From assembly GCA_905371275.1 (NCBI GenBank), contig CAJPLH010000026.1, forward strand, positions 1 to 16,126: DNA of 16,126 nucleotides, written 5' to 3'. Of this stretch, positions 1 through 6,738 are shown piece by piece. This stretch comes from Prevotellaceae bacterium. Lineage in GTDB: Bacteria > Bacteroidota > Bacteroidia > Bacteroidales > Bacteroidaceae. Both the position numbers and the translations under genes were made by a program. The notes under the pieces are model-generated. The model did not search any database, was not told the origin of the DNA, and was given only the letters and a program-made list of their open reading frames with translations. Numbering within the stretch: the first letter of the stretch is position 1; the number at the start of each line of letters is the position of its first letter.

Positions 1-42
1 GTCTATGGCTAGATTGTTTCTAAATTTTGATTTCGAGGATAG

Positions 43-174
43 AAAACGACGAGTCATTTCTCATAAAACAACGTGTTGTTTTGTTGAAAACGACGTATCA
101 TTTCTCATAAAACGACGGCTCATTTTTTATAAACGACGTGTCGTTTTCATTCAACCGACGGCTCGTTTTATTTT
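43..174. repeat. Six tandem 22-bp imperfect repeats with palindromic cores
   Basis: Six consecutive units start at about 43, 65, 87, 109, 131 and 153, each 22 bp, with no spacer between them. Each begins with a variant of AAAACGACG. Unit 5 contains the dyad AAACGAC-GT-GTCGTTT. Unit 2 contains AAAACAAC-GT-GTTGTTTT, where a G-to-A change in the left half is matched by C-to-T in the right half, so the pairing is kept. The remaining units have the left half intact and one or two mismatches in the right half. This is a satellite-like intergenic array, not a CRISPR array, because there are no unique spacers. An open frame crosses it but has no protein-like character. Function unknown; repeated protein-binding sites or a transcribed chain of small hairpins are both possible. 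Confidence 0.8.
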
Positions 175-229
175 GCGTCTAGGAAAGGGGGAGTGATGAA
201 TTGTAAAAATATCTATAAACACATCTTCT

Positions 230-551
230 CGCGCGCACGTGTACGCGCACACTGACAGGGAGTTTTGTCTTTTTGCTGTCACAAGTGTCACAGACTTCTT
301 GTTAAGTCGTTGTTTTCTATGTTGTTATGGGTTGTCGCTGAGGGAAATTTAACAAACGGATGAGATAATCGTCCAAAAAGGACTCTGAACCACAGAGAAA
401 AACACATTTTTCCTCGTTGTTTTTTTTTCGATTTCCCCGAATTTTCTCACTTTTCTATCGAATTTACTCCGATTTTCCTCCCTCTGTGTGACACTTGTGA
501 CAGCAAAAAACAACATTGCGGTTGGAATGCGCGCGCACATACACGTGTGCG
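230..551. repeat. Inverted-repeat element (MITE-like) with a 23-bp perfect core and Z-DNA-prone arms
   Basis: Positions 270-292 and 487-509 are perfect 23-bp reverse complements. The similarity continues outward with gaps through 230-252 and 527-551, so each arm is about 63-70 bp, and the arms enclose about 194 bp of AT-rich sequence. Each core contains two copies of the heptamer TGTCACA spaced by AG (or the complement), which is iteron-like. The outer ends are 23 nt (230-252) and 25 nt (527-551) of strictly alternating purine and pyrimidine, rich in GC and CA steps. The interior has no credible gene: its short open frames simply run through the arms. A non-autonomous mobile element or a paired protein-binding site both fit. 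I found no convincing target-site duplication. Confidence 0.7.
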
Positions 552-568
552 AGAGAAACGTACAGAAA

Positions 569-633
569 TCTCTCTTTCTCCTCTTCCTCGCTTTCTTCTC
601 TTCTCTTCTCCTTCTCCTTTCTTTTTTTCCTCT
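569..633. other. Polypyrimidine tract, 65 nt with one purine
   Basis: On the plus strand, 569-633 is C/T only, apart from one G at 590, and is built of CTT, CTC and TTCTC runs. Pyrimidine richness continues more loosely to about 660. Tracts like this can form triplex (H-DNA) structures. The two short open frames crossing it give Ser/Leu/Phe-rich low-complexity products and are not credible genes. It begins 18 bases beyond the right arm of the inverted-repeat element. Confidence 0.75.
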
Positions 634-845
634 GCACTTTGTTGTCTTTGCCCTTTTCTCAGATAGCGTTTAGTGTTGATACGTTTGTTTTGCAAGGCGT
701 GCATTGCATTTTCTGGTTATTTCAAAGGGTAAAGTGCTGTTTTCCTTTATTTCTTCACTCTTTGAGGCTATTTCCACCCATATACTTATAGGGGTAACGT
801 AATGATGGAGATTTAGGCCGTTGCTTCTAGGGGAGGGAGAACAAG
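634..845. other. Intergenic sequence without a supported gene
   Basis: This completes the gene-free left end (1-922). I see no coding sequence, tRNA or rRNA here. The only weak structure is a 5-bp stem, TGCAA/TTGCA, near 690-710. Positions 1-42, 175-229 and the interior 293-486 also hold nothing I can name beyond small hairpins such as GACTT/AAGTC at 293-308. Confidence 0.5.
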
Positions 846-886
846 AGCAATCCCGCCATTCACAGCACGTGAGTAGCGGGATTGCT
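846..886 (-). terminator. Hairpin terminator downstream of the first-listed subtilase gene
   Basis: AGCAATCCCGC at 846-856 pairs perfectly with GCGGGATTGCT at 876-886: an 11-bp stem with a 19-nt loop that can pair further inside (TCAC/GTGA). It lies 36 bases past the stop codon of the subtilase gene at 923-3214. On the minus strand it is followed by CTTGTTCTC, only a weak T-tract, so it may act as a terminator or as a 3'-end stabilising structure. Confidence 0.6.
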
Positions 887-922
887 GATAGGAGGGAGCG
901 GTACGGCTAAAATCGAACATCC

Positions 923-3214
923 TTATGGACGCACCATCTTTTGGGCGATTTTAGCACCGGGAGTGGTGACTTGCAACAGATAGATGCCTGTGGCAAATGA
1001 GTCGGTGGGGATGCTGACTTCGTCACCTTGCGACACGGCTGAGAGCACTTTGCGATAGAGAGAGCGACCATCGAGCGAAACGACTTCAATGGTGGCAGTG
1101 CGCTCAGGATTGTTGAAGAGAATTTGCCATTGTGTGGCGGTGGTGTGGAAAGTGGCTGGAGTTGCGCTACCCGATACGCGCTCAATGGCGGTGAGTGGAT
1201 TCTTATTTGCCTTTTTGAGCGCAAGTTTCAAACCTTCATAGACGTTGATGAGGCCATAGCCATAGGTCGGTGTCCAATCTTCACCTTCCATATCGGAGTG
1301 TTTGGTGGAAGACTCTTTGAGAATGTCCATCACATCGGCTGCAGACAGTTTGGGATTAGCCTCTAACCACAAGGCTATGCTGCCTGCCACGAAGGGAGTC
1401 GCCATAGAAGTGCCTTCCATATAACCATAGTGATAAACCTTGTTGTTGAATCGGTTGGAGTAAGCGGCATTATTCTTGTCGAAGCCAGGAGCAAATTTGT
1501 TGAGTGCACTCATAATGCTTGCACCCGGTGCCAACACGGCAGGCTTAAGATAGTTGGGATTGAGCCAGGGGCCATTGGAAGAGAATGTGCTGTGCGCGCC
1601 TTCCCTTTCTAACGTGTCTATGACAGTGGTGGTGAAACTGCCCACTGCAATGGCTGAGGGGATGGAGGCGCCACCTTCGCCCACGATGTAGAGATTATCG
1701 GGCTTGATGCTCTCAAACTTGGAGTCAGTCTTGGCTTGCACAAATCTTGCATAGTTAGGCTGTTCTGTGTAAATCCATCCGTGGAGCGTAGCGTCAGAAG
1801 TGTTGGTGGACTTAGCGGTGATTTCTACACCAAAAATGATTTTCTTGTAACGACTTCCCAAATCTTCTAGGAGCTTATTCATTTTCACACCGACAAAATG
1901 ATTCTCTCGGTTATTCTTTGGGGATATTTCGTTCCACACTTCGCCGTCGTCGAGATATTCTTTCCAGAAGTCTGCACCGAACTTTTTAACTTTGAGTTGT
2001 TCCGCATCAGAAGACTTGACAGCAAGGACGGGAGTTACGGTGAATTGTTCTGCTTTCACCTCAGAGATGCCCCAAAAATCGATGTGGGTGAGGTCATCTT
2101 CTGTTGCATTGCCATCTTGGTCTTTCTCATAGTGCACAAAGACTTGTTTGGTTTCTCCTGGTTGGAATGAAGAGAAGGCGTGAAAGCGTTGGTCACCTTC
2201 GTTACCCATGGCTCCCACTATGATGCCACCTTTGTCTTGTGCCATTCGGTCGATGGCTTGGTCGTAGTCGGTGCTACCATCGTGAGGACCGATGACGCTA
2301 CCCAAGCTCAGATTGACTACCCAAGGTTTTTTCTCTCGACTGGCATAGGCTTTCACGGCTTGTATGTCTTCGATAATCTCTTTGTTTTCAAACGAAGAGG
2401 GAATGAGAACAAGGTCTGCCTTGGGTGCAACACCATAGAAAGGATTGTCGGGATGTTTGCTTCCTGCGGCAATGTTGGTGACGTGGGTGCCGTGGCCACT
2501 ACCTGGGTCGTAGGTTTCGTGGGTTTTGGTGAGCGCATCGACATTGTAGACGGGAGCTGCCTTGCTCTGGATGTCTTTCTCAAGGTCTTTGGATCTGTCC
2601 CAAATCATTTTGATGCGCGACTTTCCGTTTTCGTCCAAGAAACCCATATGTTTGAACTCAAAACTTTGGTCGATGACGCCAATGATAATGCCTTTGCCGG
2701 TGAAAGGCGTGTCGAGATTATCTCCTGCGTGCACGCGGTCGACTCCTGTGACCTGACGTGCCTTTTGGAGAAAAGGGCGCAAACGCTTTGAAGCGGTGAG
2801 ACGAACGATGCGTGTGTCGTTGGAGAGGGTGGTGAGCCATTCGGGGGCTACGCGGGCAGTGACCACCGTGTTGCTGATGGTTGTGGCGTGTTGTCCTGCT
2901 TGTGTGAGCAGGGTTGTCACCTGCTCCGAAGTGTTGGGCTGAGTGGTGATGATGAGGGAGAGGGGAGCAAGGATCGATTGTCGGGTGCCGTTGTAGTTGA
3001 TCTTTGGCGCAGCGAGTGAGTCGGCTGCGGTGAGTTGCCCTTCGGCCGTGCCGCGTGTGGTGCGCTGTTGGCGCGCATAGGCTACTTGCTGCTGTTGGAC
3101 AATGCGGAGCGTGCGATCAAGTTTTGTGTTGTTGTCGTTTTGCGCCATGCTTGTTTGCGTTTGGGCAGTGAATGCCATTGTGCAAAGCAACACGGGGAGA
3201 ATATATCGCTTCAT
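923..3214 (-). CDS. Secreted S8 (subtilisin-like) serine protease with T9SS sorting domain, paralog A
   Basis: A 763-residue protein from the ATG at 3214; the longer open frame upstream begins at a TTG and lacks a signal peptide, so I reject it. A signal peptide occupies about residues 1-24. A propeptide-like region (80-145) precedes a subtilase fold with Asp182 (GVIDQSFEF), His241 (GSGHGTHV), oxyanion Asn338 (GAMGNEGD) and nucleophile Ser603 (GTSMATPFVAG). About 200 residues of beta-rich sequence are inserted between Asn338 and Ser603. Residues about 696-763, from LFNNPERTAT to KMVRP, are a type A T9SS C-terminal sorting domain. The protein is therefore predicted to cross the outer membrane by the Por system and to be attached to the surface or released. 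Substrate unknown. It is a tandem paralog of the next gene (3406-5733), which shares the LFNNPERTAT and TAIERVS motifs. A terminator separates the two. Confidence 0.92.
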   Translation of the reverse strand: MKRYILPVLLCTMAFTAQTQTSMAQNDNNTKLDRTLRIVQQQQVAYARQQRTTRGTAEGQLTAADSLAAPKINYNGTRQSILAPLSLIITTQPNTSEQVTTLLTQAGQHATTISNTVVTARVAPEWLTTLSNDTRIVRLTASKRLRPFLQKARQVTGVDRVHAGDNLDTPFTGKGIIIGVIDQSFEFKHMGFLDENGKSRIKMIWDRSKDLEKDIQSKAAPVYNVDALTKTHETYDPGSGHGTHVTNIAAGSKHPDNPFYGVAPKADLVLIPSSFENKEIIEDIQAVKAYASREKKPWVVNLSLGSVIGPHDGSTDYDQAIDRMAQDKGGIIVGAMGNEGDQRFHAFSSFQPGETKQVFVHYEKDQDGNATEDDLTHIDFWGISEVKAEQFTVTPVLAVKSSDAEQLKVKKFGADFWKEYLDDGEVWNEISPKNNRENHFVGVKMNKLLEDLGSRYKKIIFGVEITAKSTNTSDATLHGWIYTEQPNYARFVQAKTDSKFESIKPDNLYIVGEGGASIPSAIAVGSFTTTVIDTLEREGAHSTFSSNGPWLNPNYLKPAVLAPGASIMSALNKFAPGFDKNNAAYSNRFNNKVYHYGYMEGTSMATPFVAGSIALWLEANPKLSAADVMDILKESSTKHSDMEGEDWTPTYGYGLINVYEGLKLALKKANKNPLTAIERVSGSATPATFHTTATQWQILFNNPERTATIEVVSLDGRSLYRKVLSAVSQGDEVSIPTDSFATGIYLLQVTTPGAKIAQKMVRP

Positions 3215-3236
3215 AGGAGGATATTTATTAGGAGGA
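3215..3236 (-). promoter_or_regulatory. Leader of subtilase A: two TCCTCCTA copies and no Shine-Dalgarno
   Basis: Read on the minus strand, the bases before the ATG contain TCCTCCTA twice, separated by ATAAATA, with the second copy running into the start codon. This resembles the anti-Shine-Dalgarno sequence rather than a ribosome-binding site. AAATATCC-T-TATG also precedes the lipoprotein gene (start 6664), so an AAATATCC element may be a local translation-leader motif. Bacteroidetes are known to rely little on Shine-Dalgarno pairing. A weak -7-like TACTTTCG lies at 3300-3307 on the minus strand, without a convincing -33 TTG. Confidence 0.35.
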
Positions 3237-3308
3237 AATGAATAGTAGAGTCTGGAGGGCGAAGTACTATGTGTTTGAGAGAAAAGACTTCGCAGATTGC
3301 GAAAGTAC

Positions 3309-3348
3309 AAAAAAAACTGAGAATATCGGTGGCGATTTCTCAGTTTTT
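3309..3348 (-). terminator. Strong intrinsic terminator between the two subtilase genes
   Basis: AAAAACTGAGAA (3312-3323) pairs perfectly with TTCTCAGTTTTT (3337-3348), and the loop can add an inner ATCG/CGAT pairing. In the minus direction the stem ends in a run of eight Ts, the classic intrinsic-terminator form, 57 bases past the stop of the subtilase gene at 3406-5733. The plus-direction side also ends in five Ts, so it may work both ways. It indicates that the two subtilase genes are separate transcription units. Confidence 0.85.
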
Positions 3349-3405
3349 CGTGATAGAGCAGGGTGGTTTGCGCAAAAAGAAACTGCGCATTCGTTTTTTC
3401 CCGAA

Positions 3406-5733
3406 TTAGTGACTAACGATTACCCTGTGGGTGATTTGTGCACCAGGTGTGGCGACGCGCAAGAGATAGACGCCTGAGGGAAGATGGGCAAGGGAGAATT
3501 TTTCCTCTTGACCTTGGGCAATTTGTTGCAAACTGCGCTGCAGAATTACGCGTCCATCGAGGGCGAGGAATGAGAGAGTGGCAGTGCGTTCGGGATTGTT
3601 GAACAAGACTTTCCACTCGTCTTTGTCGCCTTGGAGGGTGACGGGCTGTGCTGAAGCCGACACGCGCTCAATGGCGGTGGGGTTTCCAGATTGTGGATTA
3701 ACATTTTCCATCTTCAAAGCCATCTTCAGACCTTCGTAGGCATTGATGCGTCCATAGCCTTCTTGTTTAGTCCAGACGTTGCCCGCACCTTGCAGTTTGA
3801 CAGAAGTTTTTTCGAGGATTTTCTCAATGTCGGTGTGGGTAAGATTGGGGTTGGCTTCGAGCCAGAGGGCAATGACTCCCGCCACGTAGGGAGATGCCAT
3901 AGAAGTGCCCTGTTCGTCGGCATAGTAGAAGTCTTCTCCGTTGATGGTGACTTTTTCGGACAACAACCAATCGTTTTTGTCGAAATTGGGATAGAGCTTG
4001 TTGTAGGCACTACAAATCAGTGCTCCAGGCGCGAGGATAGTGGGTTTTTTCACTGAGGTGTTGAGCACAGGGCCCATACTCGAAAAATAGCTGCGACTTC
4101 CGACTTCCATCCTGAGGTCGTAGCCTTTTTTAGTCAATTTGTTGAGGTGTGTGCTGCGACTAGTGTATGCCCCTACTGTGATGGCAGCAGGGATGTTGCC
4201 GGCTGCATCGGCAATAGTATAGTCGTTGTCTCCCCTGAGGATATGTTCATATGGGATTTTGGGGATAGATTTCTTTACGTAGGTTGCTTCTTGCGACAAC
4301 CATCCATGTATTATTTCTTCTTTGTCTTTGGCGATGTTAGTTAACTTCAGACCGAAGAGAATGGTTGAATCGTTTTTTTCGTGACGGATGAGGGGGAGTC
4401 TCATCCAAATTTTTGTCTCAATTTTCTTTGTTTCTTGGCTTTGATTGTCCTCGAACCATCCATATTTTTTCCAAAATGGCTCATCCATAAAGTCAATTTT
4501 GTTGTTGATGAGCAAGAAAGGCTTCACCTCCAAACGGTCGATGCCATCGGTGCTTTGAGTCCAAAGATCGAAAATGAGCATTTTTTTCTTTCTGTCTTCT
4601 TCTTTGAGGGGCTTGTTGTTGCGGAAATCGAAAAAGAGATAGCGTGTCTGACTGACAGGGATGGTGCTCTTGACGTGGATGTTCATGTCGCCGTGGTTGC
4701 CGGCTGATGCTACGAGAATCCCCCCTTTTTCTCCTCCTAATTTTGACATTTTCTGGTCGTAAGGTCGAGAACCATCGTGAGGGCCTTCTTGACTGCCAAA
4801 ACTCATGTTGACCACCCAGGGTTTTTGCTGGAGTTTGGCTTTTGTCTTGACGAACTGTACATCTTCCAATACTTCTGTGTCTACAAAGGTAGAAGGAATC
4901 ATGATGATGTCGGCTTCGGGGGATACACCATATTGACCGTTGCCGACATCGCTACCTGCGGCGATGCCTGTGGTGTGTGTGCCGTGGCCTTTGGCTCCGC
5001 GGTCTTGGGCATCTGTGCCAATAGGGATTTGACTAGTGGGTGTTTTTGACTTGTCGTCGTTTTTATAGGAAGAATATCCAGAGCGATCCCATAGCCATTT
5101 GACGCGTGAATTGCCATCTTTGTCGAGGAAAGCTGCGTGGCGAAACTCAAATCCTTGGTCGATGACGGCAATGATGACGTTTTTTCCTTTGAAGGGTGTG
5201 TAGAGTGATTTTCCAGCATGCACTTCATCAACGTGCGACATATGGCGCGCTTCTTTCATGGTGGGTTCTGCGTGCCGAGGAAGGGACATCTCTACCACTT
5301 CGGGAAGTTGAGCAAGGGCCTGAATCTTGTTAATCGGCATTTCCACCAAAAGAAAGTTGTCAGTGATGGTACGTGCTGTGCCTCCTAAACGCTCAATGGT
5401 GCGTAGCACAAGGGGAATTTTGTCGTCGAGGGTGACGAGGTTGAAAGCGACATTCCCGTTGAGAGGGAAAGTGCCGTTGGGAGTTGTCAACTGTTGAGTG
5501 ACGGTATCTGTGGCAAGGCTGATGGCTCGAGTGGATTGTGCCACTTGCGCTTTGACCAAAAGGGTGAGCGTGGCGTCGAGTTTGGGTAAATTGCCGTAGG
5601 GAGCCACGAAGGTTGTGGCATTTGAGTCGGCTGCGCTTCGGGTGTTGGGGGCTGCAGCGGGTACGAAGATGCGAGAGAAGGAGGGAAGTGCTGTTAGAAA
5701 CAAGCAGCCTAGAAGAAAGAGTGAACGCTTCAT
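3406..5733 (-). CDS. Secreted S8 (subtilisin-like) serine protease with T9SS sorting domain, paralog B
   Basis: A 775-residue protein from the ATG at 5733; the upstream extension begins at TTG and disrupts the signal peptide. The signal sequence is about residues 1-20 (MKRSLFLLGCLFLTALPSFS). A propeptide-like region (95-155) precedes the catalytic domain with Asp192 (AVIDQGFEF), His250 (AKGHGTHTT), Asn346 (SAGNHGD) and Ser611 (GTSMASPYVAG), so the triad is complete. As in its paralog, a long beta-rich insert lies between Asn346 and Ser611. Residues about 709-775 are a T9SS type A sorting domain (LFNNPERTATLSFLALDGR), predicting export by the Por system. The shared motif order and C-terminal sequences show that the pair arose by tandem duplication. 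The two have diverged most in the propeptide and the insert, which may mean different substrates. Natural substrate not inferable. Confidence 0.92.
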   Translation of the reverse strand: MKRSLFLLGCLFLTALPSFSRIFVPAAAPNTRSAADSNATTFVAPYGNLPKLDATLTLLVKAQVAQSTRAISLATDTVTQQLTTPNGTFPLNGNVAFNLVTLDDKIPLVLRTIERLGGTARTITDNFLLVEMPINKIQALAQLPEVVEMSLPRHAEPTMKEARHMSHVDEVHAGKSLYTPFKGKNVIIAVIDQGFEFRHAAFLDKDGNSRVKWLWDRSGYSSYKNDDKSKTPTSQIPIGTDAQDRGAKGHGTHTTGIAAGSDVGNGQYGVSPEADIIMIPSTFVDTEVLEDVQFVKTKAKLQQKPWVVNMSFGSQEGPHDGSRPYDQKMSKLGGEKGGILVASAGNHGDMNIHVKSTIPVSQTRYLFFDFRNNKPLKEEDRKKKMLIFDLWTQSTDGIDRLEVKPFLLINNKIDFMDEPFWKKYGWFEDNQSQETKKIETKIWMRLPLIRHEKNDSTILFGLKLTNIAKDKEEIIHGWLSQEATYVKKSIPKIPYEHILRGDNDYTIADAAGNIPAAITVGAYTSRSTHLNKLTKKGYDLRMEVGSRSYFSSMGPVLNTSVKKPTILAPGALICSAYNKLYPNFDKNDWLLSEKVTINGEDFYYADEQGTSMASPYVAGVIALWLEANPNLTHTDIEKILEKTSVKLQGAGNVWTKQEGYGRINAYEGLKMALKMENVNPQSGNPTAIERVSASAQPVTLQGDKDEWKVLFNNPERTATLSFLALDGRVILQRSLQQIAQGQEEKFSLAHLPSGVYLLRVATPGAQITHRVIVSH

Positions 5734-5753
5734 AGGTGAGCCTTTAAGAAAAC

Positions 5754-5802
5754 GGCGCAAGAGTGGAGAATGATGCAGTGAATCATCATCTACTCTTGCG
5801 CC
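5754..5802 (-). promoter_or_regulatory. Terminator-like hairpin in the leader of subtilase B
   Basis: GGCGCAAGAGT (5754-5764) is the exact reverse complement of ACTCTTGCGCC (5792-5802), and the loop can form an extra TGATG/CATCA stem. On the minus strand the hairpin is followed by GTTTTCTT and then, 20 bases after the stem, by the ATG of subtilase B. Its shape is that of an intrinsic terminator. Because it almost touches the start codon, it may be a leader attenuator of the protease gene rather than only the terminator of the upstream lipoprotein gene. Confidence 0.55.
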
Positions 5803-5834
5803 AATGCTGTAATCGGTAGGTCGTGGCCTTATAA

Positions 5835-5864
5835 CAAAGAAGGCAAAAGAGCGTTTAACCCCAA
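5835..5864 (-). promoter_or_regulatory. Candidate Bacteroidetes-type promoter of subtilase B
   Basis: On the minus strand a -33 TTG (5864-5862) is followed after 19 bases by CTTCTTTG (5842-5835), a partial match to the TAnnTTTG -7 consensus. Next to the TTG lies a CGGTC/GACCG hairpin with a 4-nt loop (5866-5879). If the promoter is real, the transcript would carry a leader of roughly 95 nt that includes the terminator-like hairpin. Weak on sequence alone. Confidence 0.3.
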
Positions 5865-5929
5865 TCGGTCATTAGACCGTTATAGTACAGATTGTTATGG
5901 AGAAGATAACTTCCTGAACAGATTTGGGT

Positions 5930-6664
5930 TTAGGGACGTCCCTTTTGGGTAAAGGTGATGGTTGTTGTCACTCCACCAGAGGAGAGTGAAACATGGGCAA
6001 CGCGTGGTTTGTTGGTGGGGTTTTCGGTTGCTTTGAGTTCCACTACTTGGTGACCTGTCTTGGGTTGTTTGGCTTCTGCTGGCACAGTGAGCCAGTCGGC
6101 ATCGGAGGTGAGGGCGTGCGTGCTGAGTTGAGGATTGTAGAGCGTAAACGCAAAATAAAGTTTTTTTGCTTCGTACTCAATTTGTTCAGCGAGATGTGGT
6201 TTGTTGAAGTCCTCTATATTATTGACGCCGTTGATGTGGAGCCAATTAGTTTGAATGACATGGTGTGTGAGGCTATTAAGTTTACCCTGTGTAGGTTTGA
6301 TTTGGAGTAAATAGTGTTGAGGGATGGAGTCTGTTGAGGGTTTAGCAGCAGCGATGACAATGGGAGTGATGGCGTAGTAACCTTGTTTCACTTTCACGCT
6401 CTGTGGCGTGATGGTGAGTGGAGCTGCATTGTTGTCTTTGTCGCTATTTGTGGTTTTCTTTTCCAAAGTAGCTGTCCAGTTTTCGGTACTTTTCACCCAC
6501 ACAGTGTCGGTGATTTGGTCGCCATACAAGATAGTGTTGACGGTGTTGTAGCGTGTTTGCAGGCTAATCTGATGTTCTTCGTATTCAGACTTTGTGTTGC
6601 AACTGGTGAGCATAGCGATGCCGCTGAAGAGGACAGTGGCGAGAGAGAGGAAGTGTTGTTTCAT
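5930..6664 (-). CDS. BACON-domain surface or periplasmic lipoprotein
   Basis: A 244-residue protein from the ATG at 6664; upstream in-frame codons add a stretch that would bury the signal peptide. The lipoprotein signal ends in the lipobox LTSC with Cys22. Residues about 170-242 match a BACON domain: the DADWLTV motif at 189-194, then VVELKATEN, RVAHVSLSSGG and TTTITFTQKG. The N-terminal half (35-145) has a similar beta-sandwich character (TENWTATLEKK) and may be a second, divergent copy. BACON domains in Bacteroidetes usually sit in carbohydrate-associated or protease-associated surface proteins; no catalytic residues are seen here. It starts 74 bases after the lptD-like stop and probably shares that transcript. 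It precedes the two T9SS proteases, but a functional link is only an inference. Confidence 0.75.
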   Translation of the reverse strand: MKQHFLSLATVLFSGIAMLTSCNTKSEYEEHQISLQTRYNTVNTILYGDQITDTVWVKSTENWTATLEKKTTNSDKDNNAAPLTITPQSVKVKQGYYAITPIVIAAAKPSTDSIPQHYLLQIKPTQGKLNSLTHHVIQTNWLHINGVNNIEDFNKPHLAEQIEYEAKKLYFAFTLYNPQLSTHALTSDADWLTVPAEAKQPKTGHQVVELKATENPTNKPRVAHVSLSSGGVTTTITFTQKGRP

Positions 6665-6738
6665 AAGGATATTTGTTTGTGAGATATTGGTGACTGAACG
6701 CTGGTGTTGTTGGTTGAGAGGGTGGTGTAAAGATGAGT

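Noticed and set aside
43..174. CRISPR array
   Set aside because: Units are directly contiguous without unique spacers, diverge internally, and no cas gene is present.
5..196. Plus-strand 63-codon open frame over the 22-bp repeats
   Set aside because: It simply reads through the tandem repeat array. The unit length of 22 is not a multiple of three, so the frame shifts between units, as expected for noncoding repeats.
349..704. Minus-strand open frames of 63 and 85 codons in the left intergenic region
   Set aside because: They lie in the inverted-repeat element or read the polypurine strand, giving Lys/Arg/Glu-rich low complexity.
488..791. Plus-strand open frames of 61 and 91 codons across the polypyrimidine tract
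   Set aside because: They arise from the inverted-repeat arm plus a low-complexity C/T tract; the products are Ser/Leu/Phe-rich with no family-like features.
2180..2791. 203-codon plus-strand open frame
   Set aside because: It lies wholly antisense to the catalytic part of subtilase A, where the minus-strand frame has clear protein motifs.
3231..3477. Plus-strand ORF at 3238 preceded by GGAGG
   Set aside because: The GGAGG is the complement of the subtilase A leader, the frame runs through the intergenic terminator hairpin and into the antisense of subtilase B, and Bacteroidetes do not depend on Shine-Dalgarno sites.
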